Position numbers and translations under genes: made by a program. Below, piece by piece: positions 16,887-26,108 of a DNA stretch of 52,789 nucleotides (positions are counted from its first letter, which is position 1; every line of letters starts with the position of its first letter). Under the pieces are notes generated by a model, which was given only the letters and a program-made list of their open reading frames with translations, was not told the DNA's origin and did not search any database. The stretch is from Hassallia byssoidea VB512170. GTDB taxonomy: Bacteria > Cyanobacteriota > Cyanobacteriia > Cyanobacteriales > Nostocaceae. Location: contig NZ_JTCM02000044.1 of NCBI RefSeq assembly GCF_000817785.2, forward strand, positions 1-52,789. The letters are read 5' to 3'.

Positions 16887-18689
16887 TTAGATATTTGGAA
16901 ATGAAATTTGCACTGCGGAATTTTTCGCAGGAGTTGCTTTAACTCCTTGTGCGGCTAAACTTTGATTGCGACCTTTGGAAGGTGCAACTCGATTCGGGTC
17001 AATGATGACGTCGATAACGAAGGGAACTTCTGATGCGATCGCTTGTTCTAACGCTGCCTCTACATCAGACTCTTTCAGGACTCTGATTCCTTCTGCTCCC
17101 ATTCCTTTAGCAATCATCACAAAGTCTGTGGGGGGAATTGATGCATCTGCTCCTGTGAGTCCCAACAATTTCATCCCTTGATGGCACATGTTGTAACGTG
17201 CATCGTTAAGCACAATCCAGATTGCGGGAATTTGGTATTTGACGGCGGTGCTGATTTCGTTATTCATCAACATTGCTCCATCGCCAACAATCGCTACGGC
17301 TTTACCATTACGGGCTTGGGCGGCTCCGACAACTCCGGTAGCGGCGTGACCCATTGCCCCAACTCCGGTGCTGACTCGGTAACGATTAGTTTCAGCAAAT
17401 CTCAGGAAATGAGTTGACCAGGTAAAGGAGTTACCACACTCTGCCATGACTACGGCATCGCTACCTTCTACGATGACTTTTTGAATGGCTGCCATCAATA
17501 CTTCTGGTCGCACTGGAATATCTGGGGCACCCGCTTCAATTAATTCTTGTTCGGGGTTGGGTAAGGAAATCGCAGACGCGGTATTCTCTGGCATGTGCTT
17601 CAGCAGCGCTTGGACAAAGGCTTTGATGTCAGCCTGCACGGGGTAGGTTTGGGCAGATGCGTAAGCTACTCCTGGTACTTGTGGATCAATGTCTACATGC
17701 ACGAAGCCACCTGGGGGAACCATTGCCGGACTCCAAAACGAGGTCGGTTCACCTAAGCGTGTTCCTAAGACTAGGGTGCGTAAGCAAGTTGCAGATTGCA
17801 TGTATGTCATGACAGAGCCATGACCACCTAAACCTGTGACTCCGACAAACTGCGGATGGTCTTCAGGAAAGATACCTTTACCGCGAGGTGAACACATAAC
17901 TGCTGCACCTGTTCTTTCTGCAAGCTGGAGAATTTCTTCGGCTGCATTTCGCGCACCGAATCCAACCCAGATGGCAAAGGGTCCTTCGGATAGTAACTCA
18001 ACAGATTTGGCGATCGCCTCTTCTGATGCCGCTACCGATAAAGAACCAACTCCTAAATCGGGCAGGTTTGTTTCATCAACTAAGCTTGTCTGTAGACGTG
18101 TGGGAATGCTCAAATGCGCCACAAATCCGCCTGGTTGTGCTAACCCAAGAGCAATTCTCCGAAAAATCTGTGGAAGTTGATCCGCAGATTCTATCGTGAC
18201 AGCATAGTTGAACAGCGCTCCAGAAGTGAATATGCCGCTACTCGGCAATGTGTCGGTGCTGGTTTCCTGAATCCCCCAGCGTCCGCGATTCCCTGCTGAG
18301 GTGCAAGCTGATAACAAAATCACTTTTGCGCCTTCTCCACGAGCCGCAAATAAGCCTGTGAGGGCATTGGTCATTCCCGGTCCTGCGGTGGTGAAAACTA
18401 CGCTCGGACTACCAGTAGCAAAATACGCTTCGGTGGCAGCAAAGGCGGCTCCAGCTTCATGGCGAAAGTTGAGTACCTGCATGGTACTATTTGATAGCGC
18501 ACCCCAAAGGCTTGCCATCGCTCCCCCGGCGACACCATAGGCGCAGCCTACTCCCAAGTTCTCTAACATTTCGGCGATCGCATCCGCAACTGTCAGCGAT
18601 TTGGAGTTTTTGCCTGATTCTAAATAACCGTCTAGCTTGTACGGTTCTGCGGTGATTTGTCTTGTAGATGCGGTATATTTTGGAGTCAT
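16887..18689 (-). CDS. scyA: ScyA, thiamine-diphosphate acetolactate-synthase-like coupling enzyme
   Basis: A 600-residue ThDP enzyme with the three domains of the acetolactate synthase family. The N-terminal pyrimidine-binding domain contains FRHEAGAAFAATEAYF with the activating Glu78. The C-terminal domain has the ThDP/Mg motif beginning VGDGAMLMNNE near residue 470 and closing with VLNDARYN. ScyA of Nostoc punctiforme joins indole-3-pyruvate and p-hydroxyphenylpyruvate to give the beta-keto acid that ScyC cyclises. It is the first gene of the leftward operon and faces the regulator pair across an 874-base gap. The MTPKYTAS start at 18689 has no obvious Shine-Dalgarno; the first 30 residues are variable. 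Confidence 0.94.
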   Translation of the reverse strand: MTPKYTASTRQITAEPYKLDGYLESGKNSKSLTVADAIAEMLENLGVGCAYGVAGGAMASLWGALSNSTMQVLNFRHEAGAAFAATEAYFATGSPSVVFTTAGPGMTNALTGLFAARGEGAKVILLSACTSAGNRGRWGIQETSTDTLPSSGIFTSGALFNYAVTIESADQLPQIFRRIALGLAQPGGFVAHLSIPTRLQTSLVDETNLPDLGVGSLSVAASEEAIAKSVELLSEGPFAIWVGFGARNAAEEILQLAERTGAAVMCSPRGKGIFPEDHPQFVGVTGLGGHGSVMTYMQSATCLRTLVLGTRLGEPTSFWSPAMVPPGGFVHVDIDPQVPGVAYASAQTYPVQADIKAFVQALLKHMPENTASAISLPNPEQELIEAGAPDIPVRPEVLMAAIQKVIVEGSDAVVMAECGNSFTWSTHFLRFAETNRYRVSTGVGAMGHAATGVVGAAQARNGKAVAIVGDGAMLMNNEISTAVKYQIPAIWIVLNDARYNMCHQGMKLLGLTGADASIPPTDFVMIAKGMGAEGIRVLKESDVEAALEQAIASEVPFVIDVIIDPNRVAPSKGRNQSLAAQGVKATPAKNSAVQISFPNI

Positions 18690-19563
18690 TGCTTTTACGT
18701 AATTAAAACGAAAATTGCTGGCATAAGAATCTCTGTACCTTACTCAACCTGCCTTGACACTCATTTTTTCGGAAATGCAGAAAACCAAAAACTGAGTTTT
18801 TCTTGTAACTTTTGACCTGGCTTGGTTGACAGTAGGAACACTTAAATATCGCAAAAGTATATAGATAGTTAGTACTAAACCTTTCTGCTGTGCTTCTGGA
18901 AACAAGCCTACGGGAGATTAAGAAGTATTTACAATGAATAATCTTTTGATCGCCTTGTCAATTCTTTTGCTGTTTAGCAATAGCTGCAATGCTCATTCTG
19001 CATAGCTTATAAATCTCTACCTTGCGATAGTTGAATGAAATAGCAATCCCTTGAATAACTTAAATATTAGTATTAAAAATTACAATATTTTTTTGAGGCA
19101 AAGTGAACAAAAAATCATTTTTTATTTGTAGCTCTGTTTCTGCGAAGTAGCTTTTACCTCAAATGTTTGTGCTGTTGAACACATCAATATTTAATACACT
19201 GTCTACCTTTTGGTGGATGTGGAAAAATTAGGTATATTCCTTACTGAAAAGTGTATTTCTTATGACGGATGACAAATATGTGGTATTGTAGTGAAGTTTA
19301 TAAAGGAGGAAATTAAGATAAATTAAATTCCTGAGTCAGAATTTGCATCAGCCCTTGGGGAAATTCAGGATTTTTTTGGCATTTTGAAGCAAAAAAAGGT
19401 AACGGTCAGTGTTAATAATAGAAATTGTTTTATTTTCTCTTTCTATTATCTTAAACTAGCCGTTTATTGCAGTTTGTATTTGTTGTTTTAGATACGTAAA
19501 TGTTGTTTTGTAAAGATTAAGTAAAGTTTTATTAAGAGGATTAGTTTTCTGATAATTTAATAA
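18690..19563. promoter_or_regulatory. divergent control region between scyA and its two-component regulator
   Basis: An 874-base AT-rich, non-coding stretch that must hold the promoters of both the scy operon and the kinase gene. Visible: a strong Shine-Dalgarno-like AAGGAGGA at 19303-19310 with no usable start codon after it; TCCTGA (19329-19334) with TCAGGA (19365-19370) followed by seven T residues, terminator-like for a rightward leader; and a 10-bp inverted repeat ATAATAGAAA (19415-19424)/TTTCTATTAT (19440-19449) about 115 bases before the kinase start. A nine-codon ORF (19262-19291) precedes the ribosome-site-like sequence. No convincing -35/-10 pair for scyA was identified. Confidence 0.5.
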
Positions 19564-21657
19564 GTGGGATTAAAGAAATTAATACCTTTAATACCGAAGT
19601 ATAAATTTCTAGTAATTCCTGATTACAAGCCCATTTATGACATTGGTGCAGACGGATTGAAAAGGCTTAGTAGGGCTATGAATCTTGGCGATTACAAGTT
19701 AGTACCATCCAACTCTAAATCGGCTTCAACGGCAAAAGAGTTGCAATTGGGTCATTTACTGATAAATCAGGTTGCAGATGCTGCTTTTTGCGTACAAGAG
19801 AACTCCGAGTTTCTCTATGTAAACGATGCGACCTGTCGCATTACTGAGTATTCCCGTGAGGAATTACTGAGGATGAAGTTGCAGGATGTCGATGTAGATT
19901 TCTTGCCAGAAGTTTGGTCCCAACAATGGCGATCGCTAAAATCACAAGGTTCGCTCTGTTTGAAATCGCGTTACCGCACAAAGAAAGGGCAGATGTTTTT
20001 GATGGGGATTACCCTGACCTATATAGAACATCAAGGTAAGCAAATCGCTTGTGCAATCGCAAGCGATCGCAGTGAGGAGATAGTAGAGTTCAGTATGCAG
20101 CGGTATGCTGAGAAATCCAAAGATGCCAACTTGGAATTACATCAGGAAGTATCTGCCCAATATCAGCAAAAAGAAGAAGAACTCAAAACATCTGTTAATT
20201 TACTGCGTTCGACTCTTGAATCTACCGCTAATGGTATACTTGCGGTAAATTTTGAAGGGGAGATTCTTTGCTACAATCAAAAATTTATGGATATGTGGCA
20301 ACTTCCCAAATCAATAACCATATCCAGAAAATGCAAACGAGCTAAAGGCTTTTTTGAGAGCCAAGTTAAAGATAGACAGCTATTTCGTGATTGCGTATGG
20401 GAAATGGAGATTCAATGCGCGAGCGAAAGGTACGATTTACTAGAATTGAAAGATGGCAGAACTTTTGCACACTACTCGGAACCGCAGCGACTTGATGGTA
20501 AAATTATCGGCAGAGTCTGGAGTATTTGGGACGTTACAGAATTCAAACGCACTGAAGCAGCACTCAAGCTGAACGAATCGAGATTTCGCACTTTGGCAGA
20601 AAGCACAGATGCTAGTGTTTTCCTGATTCAAAACTCAAAGCTTTGCTACGTAAATCAGGCGGCTGAGGTTCTTACAGGCTACACTAGAAAAGAACTGCTG
20701 AATAACTTTAATCTTGACCGATTAATTAAAAGCAAAAAGCTGAGGCAAGTCAATAAGCTAGATAATGCGGCTACCTGTGAATATCAAGAAATGCAGATTG
20801 TCACCAAAAGTGGCTCGCAGCGTTGGCTAGCTTGTACTGTGGAAATGATGGATGGATTACTTGATTTTTCCGGTAAGCCAGTAGAATTCGTCACAGCGAT
20901 TGATATCACCGATTACAAACACGCAGAATCAGAAGTTCGTCTAGCTTTAGAACAAGCAAAAAAACTCAGCGAACTGAGAGAACGCTTTGTGTCTATGCTG
21001 TGTCATCAATTCCGCACACCGCTGAATATTGTCTCATTTTCTTCTGACTTGCTAAAACGCCATCTTCACCAATGGAATGAAGAGAAAACCCGCTCTTATC
21101 TTGATTTAATTCAAAATGCTGTTCATGAAATCAGCCAGCTGTTAGATGAGGTATTGTTGTTTGGTAAAGCAGAAGCCGCAAAGTTAGAATGTAACCCCAG
21201 ACCAGTTGACTTACAACAGTTTTGTCGTGATATTACAGCACAGATGCACTTAGCAACTGATAAGCAAACATCAATTGATTTTATCAGCCCTGGTGACTGT
21301 TCAACTGCTTATTTAGATCCAAAACTACTGCATCATATCTTAACGAATTTACTATCAAATGCAATTAAGTATTCCCCTGATGGAAGTACGGTTATTTTTG
21401 AGTTGCACTGTCAAGATGAAGAAGTAATTTTTCAAGTTAAAGATGCAGGTATTGGGATTCCCGTAGTAGATAGAGAACAAATATTTGAAGCATTTTATCG
21501 CGGTAGCAATGTCGATAGTATCCCCGGTACTGGTTTGGGTTTATCGGTTGTCAAAACTCTTGTAGAGATACATAGAGGTCGAATTGCTGTTGAAAGTGAT
21601 GTGGGTGCAGGCACTAAATTTACTGTCGTGTTGCCCAATAGAATTGCTGAGTCTTAA
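19564..21657 (+). CDS. PAS-domain sensor histidine kinase, likely scytonemin regulator
   Basis: A 697-residue soluble kinase. PAS-like domains at about 65-175 (ADAAFCVQENSEFLYVNDAT), 215-325 (TANGILAVNFEGEILCYNQK) and 338-455 (FRTLAESTDASVFLIQNSKL), a coiled stretch at 180-212, HisKA with phospho-accepting His481 in MLCHQFRTPLN, and HATPase motifs NLLSNAIKYSP, DAGIGIP and GTGLGLSVV. No transmembrane segment. The start is uncertain: GTG at 19564 or ATG at 19678, neither with a strong Shine-Dalgarno. It sits divergent to scyA and upstream of a receiver-AraC gene, the same arrangement as the sensor/regulator pair controlling scytonemin genes in Nostoc punctiforme under UV-A. Confidence 0.9.
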   Translation: MGLKKLIPLIPKYKFLVIPDYKPIYDIGADGLKRLSRAMNLGDYKLVPSNSKSASTAKELQLGHLLINQVADAAFCVQENSEFLYVNDATCRITEYSREELLRMKLQDVDVDFLPEVWSQQWRSLKSQGSLCLKSRYRTKKGQMFLMGITLTYIEHQGKQIACAIASDRSEEIVEFSMQRYAEKSKDANLELHQEVSAQYQQKEEELKTSVNLLRSTLESTANGILAVNFEGEILCYNQKFMDMWQLPKSITISRKCKRAKGFFESQVKDRQLFRDCVWEMEIQCASERYDLLELKDGRTFAHYSEPQRLDGKIIGRVWSIWDVTEFKRTEAALKLNESRFRTLAESTDASVFLIQNSKLCYVNQAAEVLTGYTRKELLNNFNLDRLIKSKKLRQVNKLDNAATCEYQEMQIVTKSGSQRWLACTVEMMDGLLDFSGKPVEFVTAIDITDYKHAESEVRLALEQAKKLSELRERFVSMLCHQFRTPLNIVSFSSDLLKRHLHQWNEEKTRSYLDLIQNAVHEISQLLDEVLLFGKAEAAKLECNPRPVDLQQFCRDITAQMHLATDKQTSIDFISPGDCSTAYLDPKLLHHILTNLLSNAIKYSPDGSTVIFELHCQDEEVIFQVKDAGIGIPVVDREQIFEAFYRGSNVDSIPGTGLGLSVVKTLVEIHRGRIAVESDVGAGTKFTVVLPNRIAES

Positions 21658-21745
21658 GTTTTGAATAAAAACTTTTACTCAGCACTAATTAAGTACTCGG
21701 CATATTCAGTGTTTATTTTCTACTAAAAATTGTGGTAATTTAATT

Positions 21746-22576
21746 ATGATGCAACAATCAGCCAAAAAAATTCTCGTAATAGAAGATAATGCAATCACCC
21801 GCAATCTCTTCTTAGACAGTCTGCAAGCTGAAGGTTTTGATACTATAGCTGCTCATAACGGTGTTACTGGCATCCAGCAAGCACAAGAGCATTCACCGGA
21901 CTTGATAATTTGTGATATTATGATGCCGGATATGGATGGTTATGCGGTTCTGGCTGCGCTGCGGCAAGAGCCGATAACAGCGATTATTCCCTTCATTTTT
22001 CTGACTGGCAGCAACAGCACAGAAGATATGCGTAAAGGCATGGAATTGGGCGCAGATGACTATCTTACCAAACCGTGTACAGTAGAGCAATTGCTCAGAG
22101 CGATCGCTACCCGATTAGAAAAGCAAACTCAGATCCGCTACTGGTGTGCGATCAATTCTCATCAAATGTCAGCATCGTTACCCACACCAAAAACTTCAAC
22201 CGAAGAACCTCTTGAGTTCAGCTTTCCATCGGTTCCTCAACTCAAAGAAGTTTTTGATTATATCGAAGCTCATTATCAAGAAGGAATTACTTTGTGTGAT
22301 GTCGCTCAAGCAGTTGGTTATTCCTCCGCTTACTTAACTAATCGAGTAGCAAAGAAGACGGGAGACACCGTAAATACTTGGATTGTGAAGCGCAGAATGG
22401 CAGAAGCACGTAATTTACTTCAAAATAGTGACCAAAGTATCGAGCAAATTGCTACAAGTCTCGGCTACCAAAATGCATGTCACTTTTCCCGTCAGTTCCG
22501 TCAACACAACGAGATACCTCCCCAAAGCTGGCGCAAAAAGCATCAATTTATACCGGAACATATCGGCGCAGTTTAA
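21746..22576 (+). CDS. response regulator with AraC-type DNA-binding domain, likely scytonemin activator
   Basis: A 276-residue protein. Receiver domain at 8-125 with the acidic pair in VIEDN, phosphorylation site Asp57 in IICDIMMPDMDGY and the conserved Lys109 in YLTKPC. A linker to about 165, then an AraC/XylS double helix-turn-helix at 170-270 (DYIEAHYQEGITLCDVAQAV; SIEQIATSLGYQNACHFSRQ). It begins 88 bases after the kinase stop and is probably cotranscribed. The pair is placed to control the scy operon across the divergent region. Either of two adjacent ATGs (21746, 21749) can serve as start. Confidence 0.91.
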   Translation: MMQQSAKKILVIEDNAITRNLFLDSLQAEGFDTIAAHNGVTGIQQAQEHSPDLIICDIMMPDMDGYAVLAALRQEPITAIIPFIFLTGSNSTEDMRKGMELGADDYLTKPCTVEQLLRAIATRLEKQTQIRYWCAINSHQMSASLPTPKTSTEEPLEFSFPSVPQLKEVFDYIEAHYQEGITLCDVAQAVGYSSAYLTNRVAKKTGDTVNTWIVKRRMAEARNLLQNSDQSIEQIATSLGYQNACHFSRQFRQHNEIPPQSWRKKHQFIPEHIGAV

Positions 22577-22584
22577 CTTTCACA

Positions 22585-22676
22585 GAATGAGCGCAATCTT
22601 TTACGTCGTAAGTAGCGGTAATTCATGAATTACCGCTACCGAATAATGTGCCTTTCAATTATTTTTGCGCTCATTC
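22585..22676. terminator. nested inverted repeats between convergent genes
   Basis: Outer arms GAATGAGCGCAA (22585-22596) and TTGCGCTCATTC (22665-22676) enclose an inner palindrome with arms GTAGCGGTAATTC (22612-22624) and GAATTACCGCTAC (22627-22639). It lies exactly between the response regulator stop and the stop of the leftward DUF3082 gene, so a bidirectional terminator role is likely. The inner palindrome has a relative at 44548-44575. Confidence 0.6.
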
Positions 22677-22991
22677 CTAACTTTTTTGTCTCAACTGCTG
22701 TAGCAGTAATTGTACTCCTAAAGCAAACAAACCAAGAGTTACGATCGCAAATACCCCTGTTCCTAAAGTGAATACACCTATAACTAGGGTACGCACTGCG
22801 GAGGAGATTCTGATAGTTAATTGGTTTTGTGAATGGATCGGGTTCGTGGCAAAACTGATAGCGATCGCATTTAATAAAGAGTATGATGCGATCGCAAGTC
22901 CTGCGGAAATTATCGATCCAATTAAACACCGTAATGGAGTCGCTGTATTTTTTGGCTTTTCTGATTGTTCAATTAAATTTGGGTCACTCAT
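22677..22991 (-). CDS. DUF3082 small membrane protein
   Basis: A 104-residue protein read from MSDPNLIEQSEKP at 22991; a longer reading from 23057 adds 22 residues that look like translated intergenic sequence. Two to three hydrophobic segments: CLIGSIISAGLAIASYSLLN, and then TLVIGVFTLGTGVFAIVTLG with FALGVQLLLQQL. The shape and position beside ispE match the cyanobacterial DUF3082 family of unknown function. No catalytic residues are apparent. It converges with the response regulator gene. Confidence 0.75.
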   Translation of the reverse strand: MSDPNLIEQSEKPKNTATPLRCLIGSIISAGLAIASYSLLNAIAISFATNPIHSQNQLTIRISSAVRTLVIGVFTLGTGVFAIVTLGLFALGVQLLLQQLRQKS

Positions 22992-23080
22992 ACTATTTTG
23001 GATTTTAGATTTTGCGGAAAGTCTGAGCGGAGGTTTCCTCCGATCAGAACTTTCCAAGACGGATTTTGGATTGGGAATTG

Positions 23081-23165
23081 GGCAAGGGGACAGGGAGACA
23101 AGGGGACAATTCTTTCTCCCCCTCTCCCCCTCCCCCCAGTCCCCAGTCCCTAGTCCCTAGTCCCT
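23081..23165. repeat. GGGACA/TCCCC simple repeat
   Basis: A purine side (CAAGGGGACAGGGAGACAAG) and a pyrimidine side (TCTCCCCCTCCCCC, then CCCTAGTCCC units) form an imperfect inverted repeat. It runs into the last codons of the DUF4058 gene. Confidence 0.6.
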
Positions 23166-23929
23166 TGTAGAATTGTATCAGCCCATGCTTTATCCTCTGC
23201 TTTTAGTGGTGGTATTGGCTCTTGATTGTAATCAATAGTTAAATAAAATCTCGCACGCAAATATATTCGATTTAATAAAGGTTGCAAATCTAAAATCACT
23301 CTTCTATCTCCTGACTGCAAAGGTAACACGAAAGTAGGAATTTTTTCGCGAACGCTAAAGCCGTATAATTTAGCTTGAGGGCGAGTTTCACTTTGACTAA
23401 CAACTATGCGATAATCTGTTGCTGGCACTTCTCCTAATAAAGACATTTGCCGACCACTTCTAAGTAAATCAATTTCTACTAAATGCGTCAGACTAGCTAA
23501 AACTTGTTTTCGCTTTCGTTCATAAGCTTTTCTTCCTTCACCTGCTCGTTTGTTTTTAGGAGAGAGAATTTCAATTGTTGTGACAACAAATCCCGTGTCT
23601 ATCTCTCGAATTTCTAAGTAACTTTCTGTGACATTTTCTGGTATGGGTATTGTCACCGTTACCCCATCTGTGGTAGATACTTGTGTAGTCGTTGATGAAT
23701 GCTCTTTCTGATTTGATTGTTGAGAAAAAATAGTCACATCAGGAATACCTACTAATATAGAATCCTCTTCATCACTTAAATAAGTACGTTGCTCAATGGC
23801 AACTCGATATTGAGAAGGTATGTTTGGCTCAATTTCGTCAGCTATGACTGCGATTAACCGATGATGTACTTCTGACCAAAATACGGGATTTTCCAGATAA
23901 GGATTCATCCCTGGAAATGGAGAATTCAT
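23150..23929 (-). CDS. DUF4058 family protein
   Basis: A 259-residue protein of a cyanobacterial family of unknown function, recognised by the conserved start MNSPFPGMNPYLENPVFWSE, the HHRLI segment and the core TTIEILSPKNKRAGEGRKAY. The E-x-LSPKNK pattern recalls the catalytic core of PD-(D/E)xK-like nuclease folds, but no activity is known. No signal peptide. The final residues (GTRD) are encoded within a GGGACTA simple repeat, so the native C-terminus may have been altered. It lies 14 bases downstream of ispE. Confidence 0.85.
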   Translation of the reverse strand: MNSPFPGMNPYLENPVFWSEVHHRLIAVIADEIEPNIPSQYRVAIEQRTYLSDEEDSILVGIPDVTIFSQQSNQKEHSSTTTQVSTTDGVTVTIPIPENVTESYLEIREIDTGFVVTTIEILSPKNKRAGEGRKAYERKRKQVLASLTHLVEIDLLRSGRQMSLLGEVPATDYRIVVSQSETRPQAKLYGFSVREKIPTFVLPLQSGDRRVILDLQPLLNRIYLRARFYLTIDYNQEPIPPLKAEDKAWADTILQGTRD

Positions 23930-23943
23930 ACGACTATGTTCTG

Positions 23944-24888
23944 TTAGGATACTATCTGAATTCCATGTGCGATCGCTTTAGTTACAAACAATTCTAAATC
24001 TTCGTTCTTCGTCGCTGTTTTCACTTGCAGCTTAACTTCTTCTGCATGTTCTTGAGACTCACACAGCGCAAATACACTTGGTCCAGAACCAGACATCATT
24101 GTACCCAAAACTCCGGCATTTGCAAAAGTTTCTCGCAACTGCAATACTTGCGGATAAGCTGGTAATACTACCTTTTCTAAATCATTATGCAGTTTTTGGG
24201 CGATTTCTTTGGCATCTTGATGCAGAATCGCTTTTACCATTTCTCCTGAATGTACTGCTGACGCACGAATTGCCAAATTATCGCTATCTCTAATGTAAGA
24301 ATCACTATACTCTTGTCGATAGCTTTTATAAGCCCAAGGAGTAGAAACTTCTAAGCTTTTGTATTTACCCAATACTATATATATATTATTTAAACTTGGC
24401 AGTGGAGAAAGTTGTTCACCTCTACCTGTAGCGATCGCTGTTCCACCCGCAACGCAGAATGGTACATCTGAACCTAAAGTAGCTCCCAATTCTTCTAATT
24501 CTGACTGAGTTAGTCCCAACTTCCACAATAAATTAATTCCTACCAAAACCGCTGCTGCATTCGTCGAACCCCCAGCTAAACCCGCAGCTACAGGAATGCG
24601 CTTGGTGATGGTAATTTCTACACCTCCATATTTAGCAAAGGTGTTAGGAAATTCCGTTGCCATTAATTCGGCTGCTCGGTATGCCAGATTACTTCGGTCT
24701 GTCGGTACTAGGGGATGGTTGCAATGAACGCGAATCGTGTCAGTGCTGATGGAATGCAACTCAATTTCGTCTGCCAAGTCGATACTTTGGAGTATCATAG
24801 CTAACTCGTGGTAGTTATCTGAGCGATCGCCTATGATTTCCAGGTATAAGTTGATTTTAGCCGGAGCAATTAAGGTGTAGGAATGCAT
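23944..24888 (-). CDS. ispE: 4-diphosphocytidyl-2-C-methyl-D-erythritol kinase
   Basis: A 314-residue GHMP kinase of the MEP isoprenoid pathway, phosphorylating CDP-methylerythritol. Motifs: APAKINLYLEI near the N-terminus, the ATP-binding PVAAGLAGGSTNAAAVL near residue 100, DVPFCVAGGTAIATGRGE, and MMSGSGPSVFALCES near the C-terminus. Length is normal for the family. It sits downstream of rsmA, a common cyanobacterial order, with repeats filling the 177-base gap. Confidence 0.96.
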   Translation of the reverse strand: MHSYTLIAPAKINLYLEIIGDRSDNYHELAMILQSIDLADEIELHSISTDTIRVHCNHPLVPTDRSNLAYRAAELMATEFPNTFAKYGGVEITITKRIPVAAGLAGGSTNAAAVLVGINLLWKLGLTQSELEELGATLGSDVPFCVAGGTAIATGRGEQLSPLPSLNNIYIVLGKYKSLEVSTPWAYKSYRQEYSDSYIRDSDNLAIRASAVHSGEMVKAILHQDAKEIAQKLHNDLEKVVLPAYPQVLQLRETFANAGVLGTMMSGSGPSVFALCESQEHAEEVKLQVKTATKNEDLELFVTKAIAHGIQIVS

Positions 24889-24900
24889 GTTGAAAGTTAG

Positions 24901-25065
24901 GAGTGGGGAGTGGGGAGTGGGGAGTGGGGAGTGGGGAGTTAGGAGTTAGGAGTTAGGAGTTAGGAGTTAGGAGTTGGGAGTTATAAGTTACAACGAGCAA
25001 AGTGGGGAGTTTATCTTGATTTTTAATCCCTAACTCCTCACTCCTCACTCTTAACTTTTAATTCC
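24901..25065. repeat. heptamer tandem repeats in inverted arrangement
   Basis: About five GTGGGGA units then about six GTTAGGA units (24901-24982), followed further right by the complementary ACTCCTC/ACTCCCC type (25033-25100). The right part continues into the 3' end of rsmA. Confidence 0.85.
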
Positions 25066-25917
25066 TCACTCCTCACTCCCCACTCCTACTTGTAACTCCT
25101 CACTTTTAACTTCTAACTGATTTGCCAGTGCTACCCATTGAGAGACGCTAAGGTCTTCAGCACGAGCTTGAGGATTTATTTCTAATTTTTCTAGTAATTG
25201 TGTCAGGCTGGCGCGTTCTACAATCGATTGCAAATTATTTCTTAACATTTTGCGCTTTTCTCCAAATCCTAACTTTACCAAAGTTTCCAATCGTCGCGGG
25301 TCATTTGCTGGTGGTTCTATTTGGTAGGGAACTAACCGCACAACTGCTGAATCTACTTTTGGGGGTGGGGAAAATGCAGCTGCGGGTACTGGACAAATTA
25401 ACTTACATTCAGCTAAATATTGTACCCGCACGCTTAATGCTCCAAAGGCTTTTGAGCCTGGTTTAGCATATAATCTTTCTGCTACTTCTTTTTGTACTAA
25501 TAGTACTATTGAATCAAATGGTTGAGGATTTGGTTTGGCAATCGTACCAAGTAGCTTTTCTATAATTGGTCCGGTGATGTTGTAAGGAATGTTAGCAACA
25601 ACTTTATTAGGGTTTTGAAAAGCTTCAAAAGCTGCAAGATGAGATGGTAAATCTAAAGTGAGAAAATCTCCTTGCAGAAGTAAGAAATTATCACTTTTAC
25701 CGAGTTGCTTGACTAATAATTTGCACAAATCGCGGTCAATTTCTACTGCAACTAAAGATTTGACGTTTGGTAATAAACGACGAGTGAGAATGCCGGTACC
25801 AGGTCCAATTTCCAGAATGCGATCGCTTTGGTTACATTCAGCTGCTTCTACTATTGACTGAAGTGCCTTTTCGCTTTTGAGCCAATGCTGGGCAAAGTTC
25901 TTGCGCGGTCGTATCAT
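25066..25917 (-). CDS. rsmA: 16S rRNA dimethyladenosine transferase
   Basis: A 283-residue SAM-dependent methyltransferase that dimethylates the two adjacent adenines near the 3' end of 16S rRNA. N-terminal RPRKNFAQHWLKSEKALQ, SAM-binding ILEIGPGTGILTRRLL, catalytic NIPYNITGPI, and FSPPPKVDSAVVRL are all present. The last 15 or so residues (KSEELQVGVGSEE) are encoded by the heptamer repeat array, so the repeat has extended or replaced the original end. ispE follows in the same direction. Confidence 0.96.
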   Translation of the reverse strand: MIRPRKNFAQHWLKSEKALQSIVEAAECNQSDRILEIGPGTGILTRRLLPNVKSLVAVEIDRDLCKLLVKQLGKSDNFLLLQGDFLTLDLPSHLAAFEAFQNPNKVVANIPYNITGPIIEKLLGTIAKPNPQPFDSIVLLVQKEVAERLYAKPGSKAFGALSVRVQYLAECKLICPVPAAAFSPPPKVDSAVVRLVPYQIEPPANDPRRLETLVKLGFGEKRKMLRNNLQSIVERASLTQLLEKLEINPQARAEDLSVSQWVALANQLEVKSEELQVGVGSEE

Positions 25918-26108
25918 CTATATTGCCTCCTTAATTCAATGTTTTAGCCTTTGCCTGATTTATTGACTTTTTAAATATAATATGATAAAGAAGATGAAAT
26001 GATCAGGCTTGTAAGAATAAAAGCGATCGCTTAATTATCCACTCTTCGATGCACCTTTGAACTCAAAGCCTCAAACTATAGACAAGTCCTTCAAAATTCT
26101 TTATTACC

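Noticed and set aside
19262-19291. Nine-codon ORF as a regulatory leader peptide
   Set aside because: It has no ribosome-binding site of its own, and the good site lies after it; kept only as an observation.
24901-25100. Possible CRISPR or iteron array
   Set aside because: They are heptamer tandem repeats with no spacers and no replication gene nearby.
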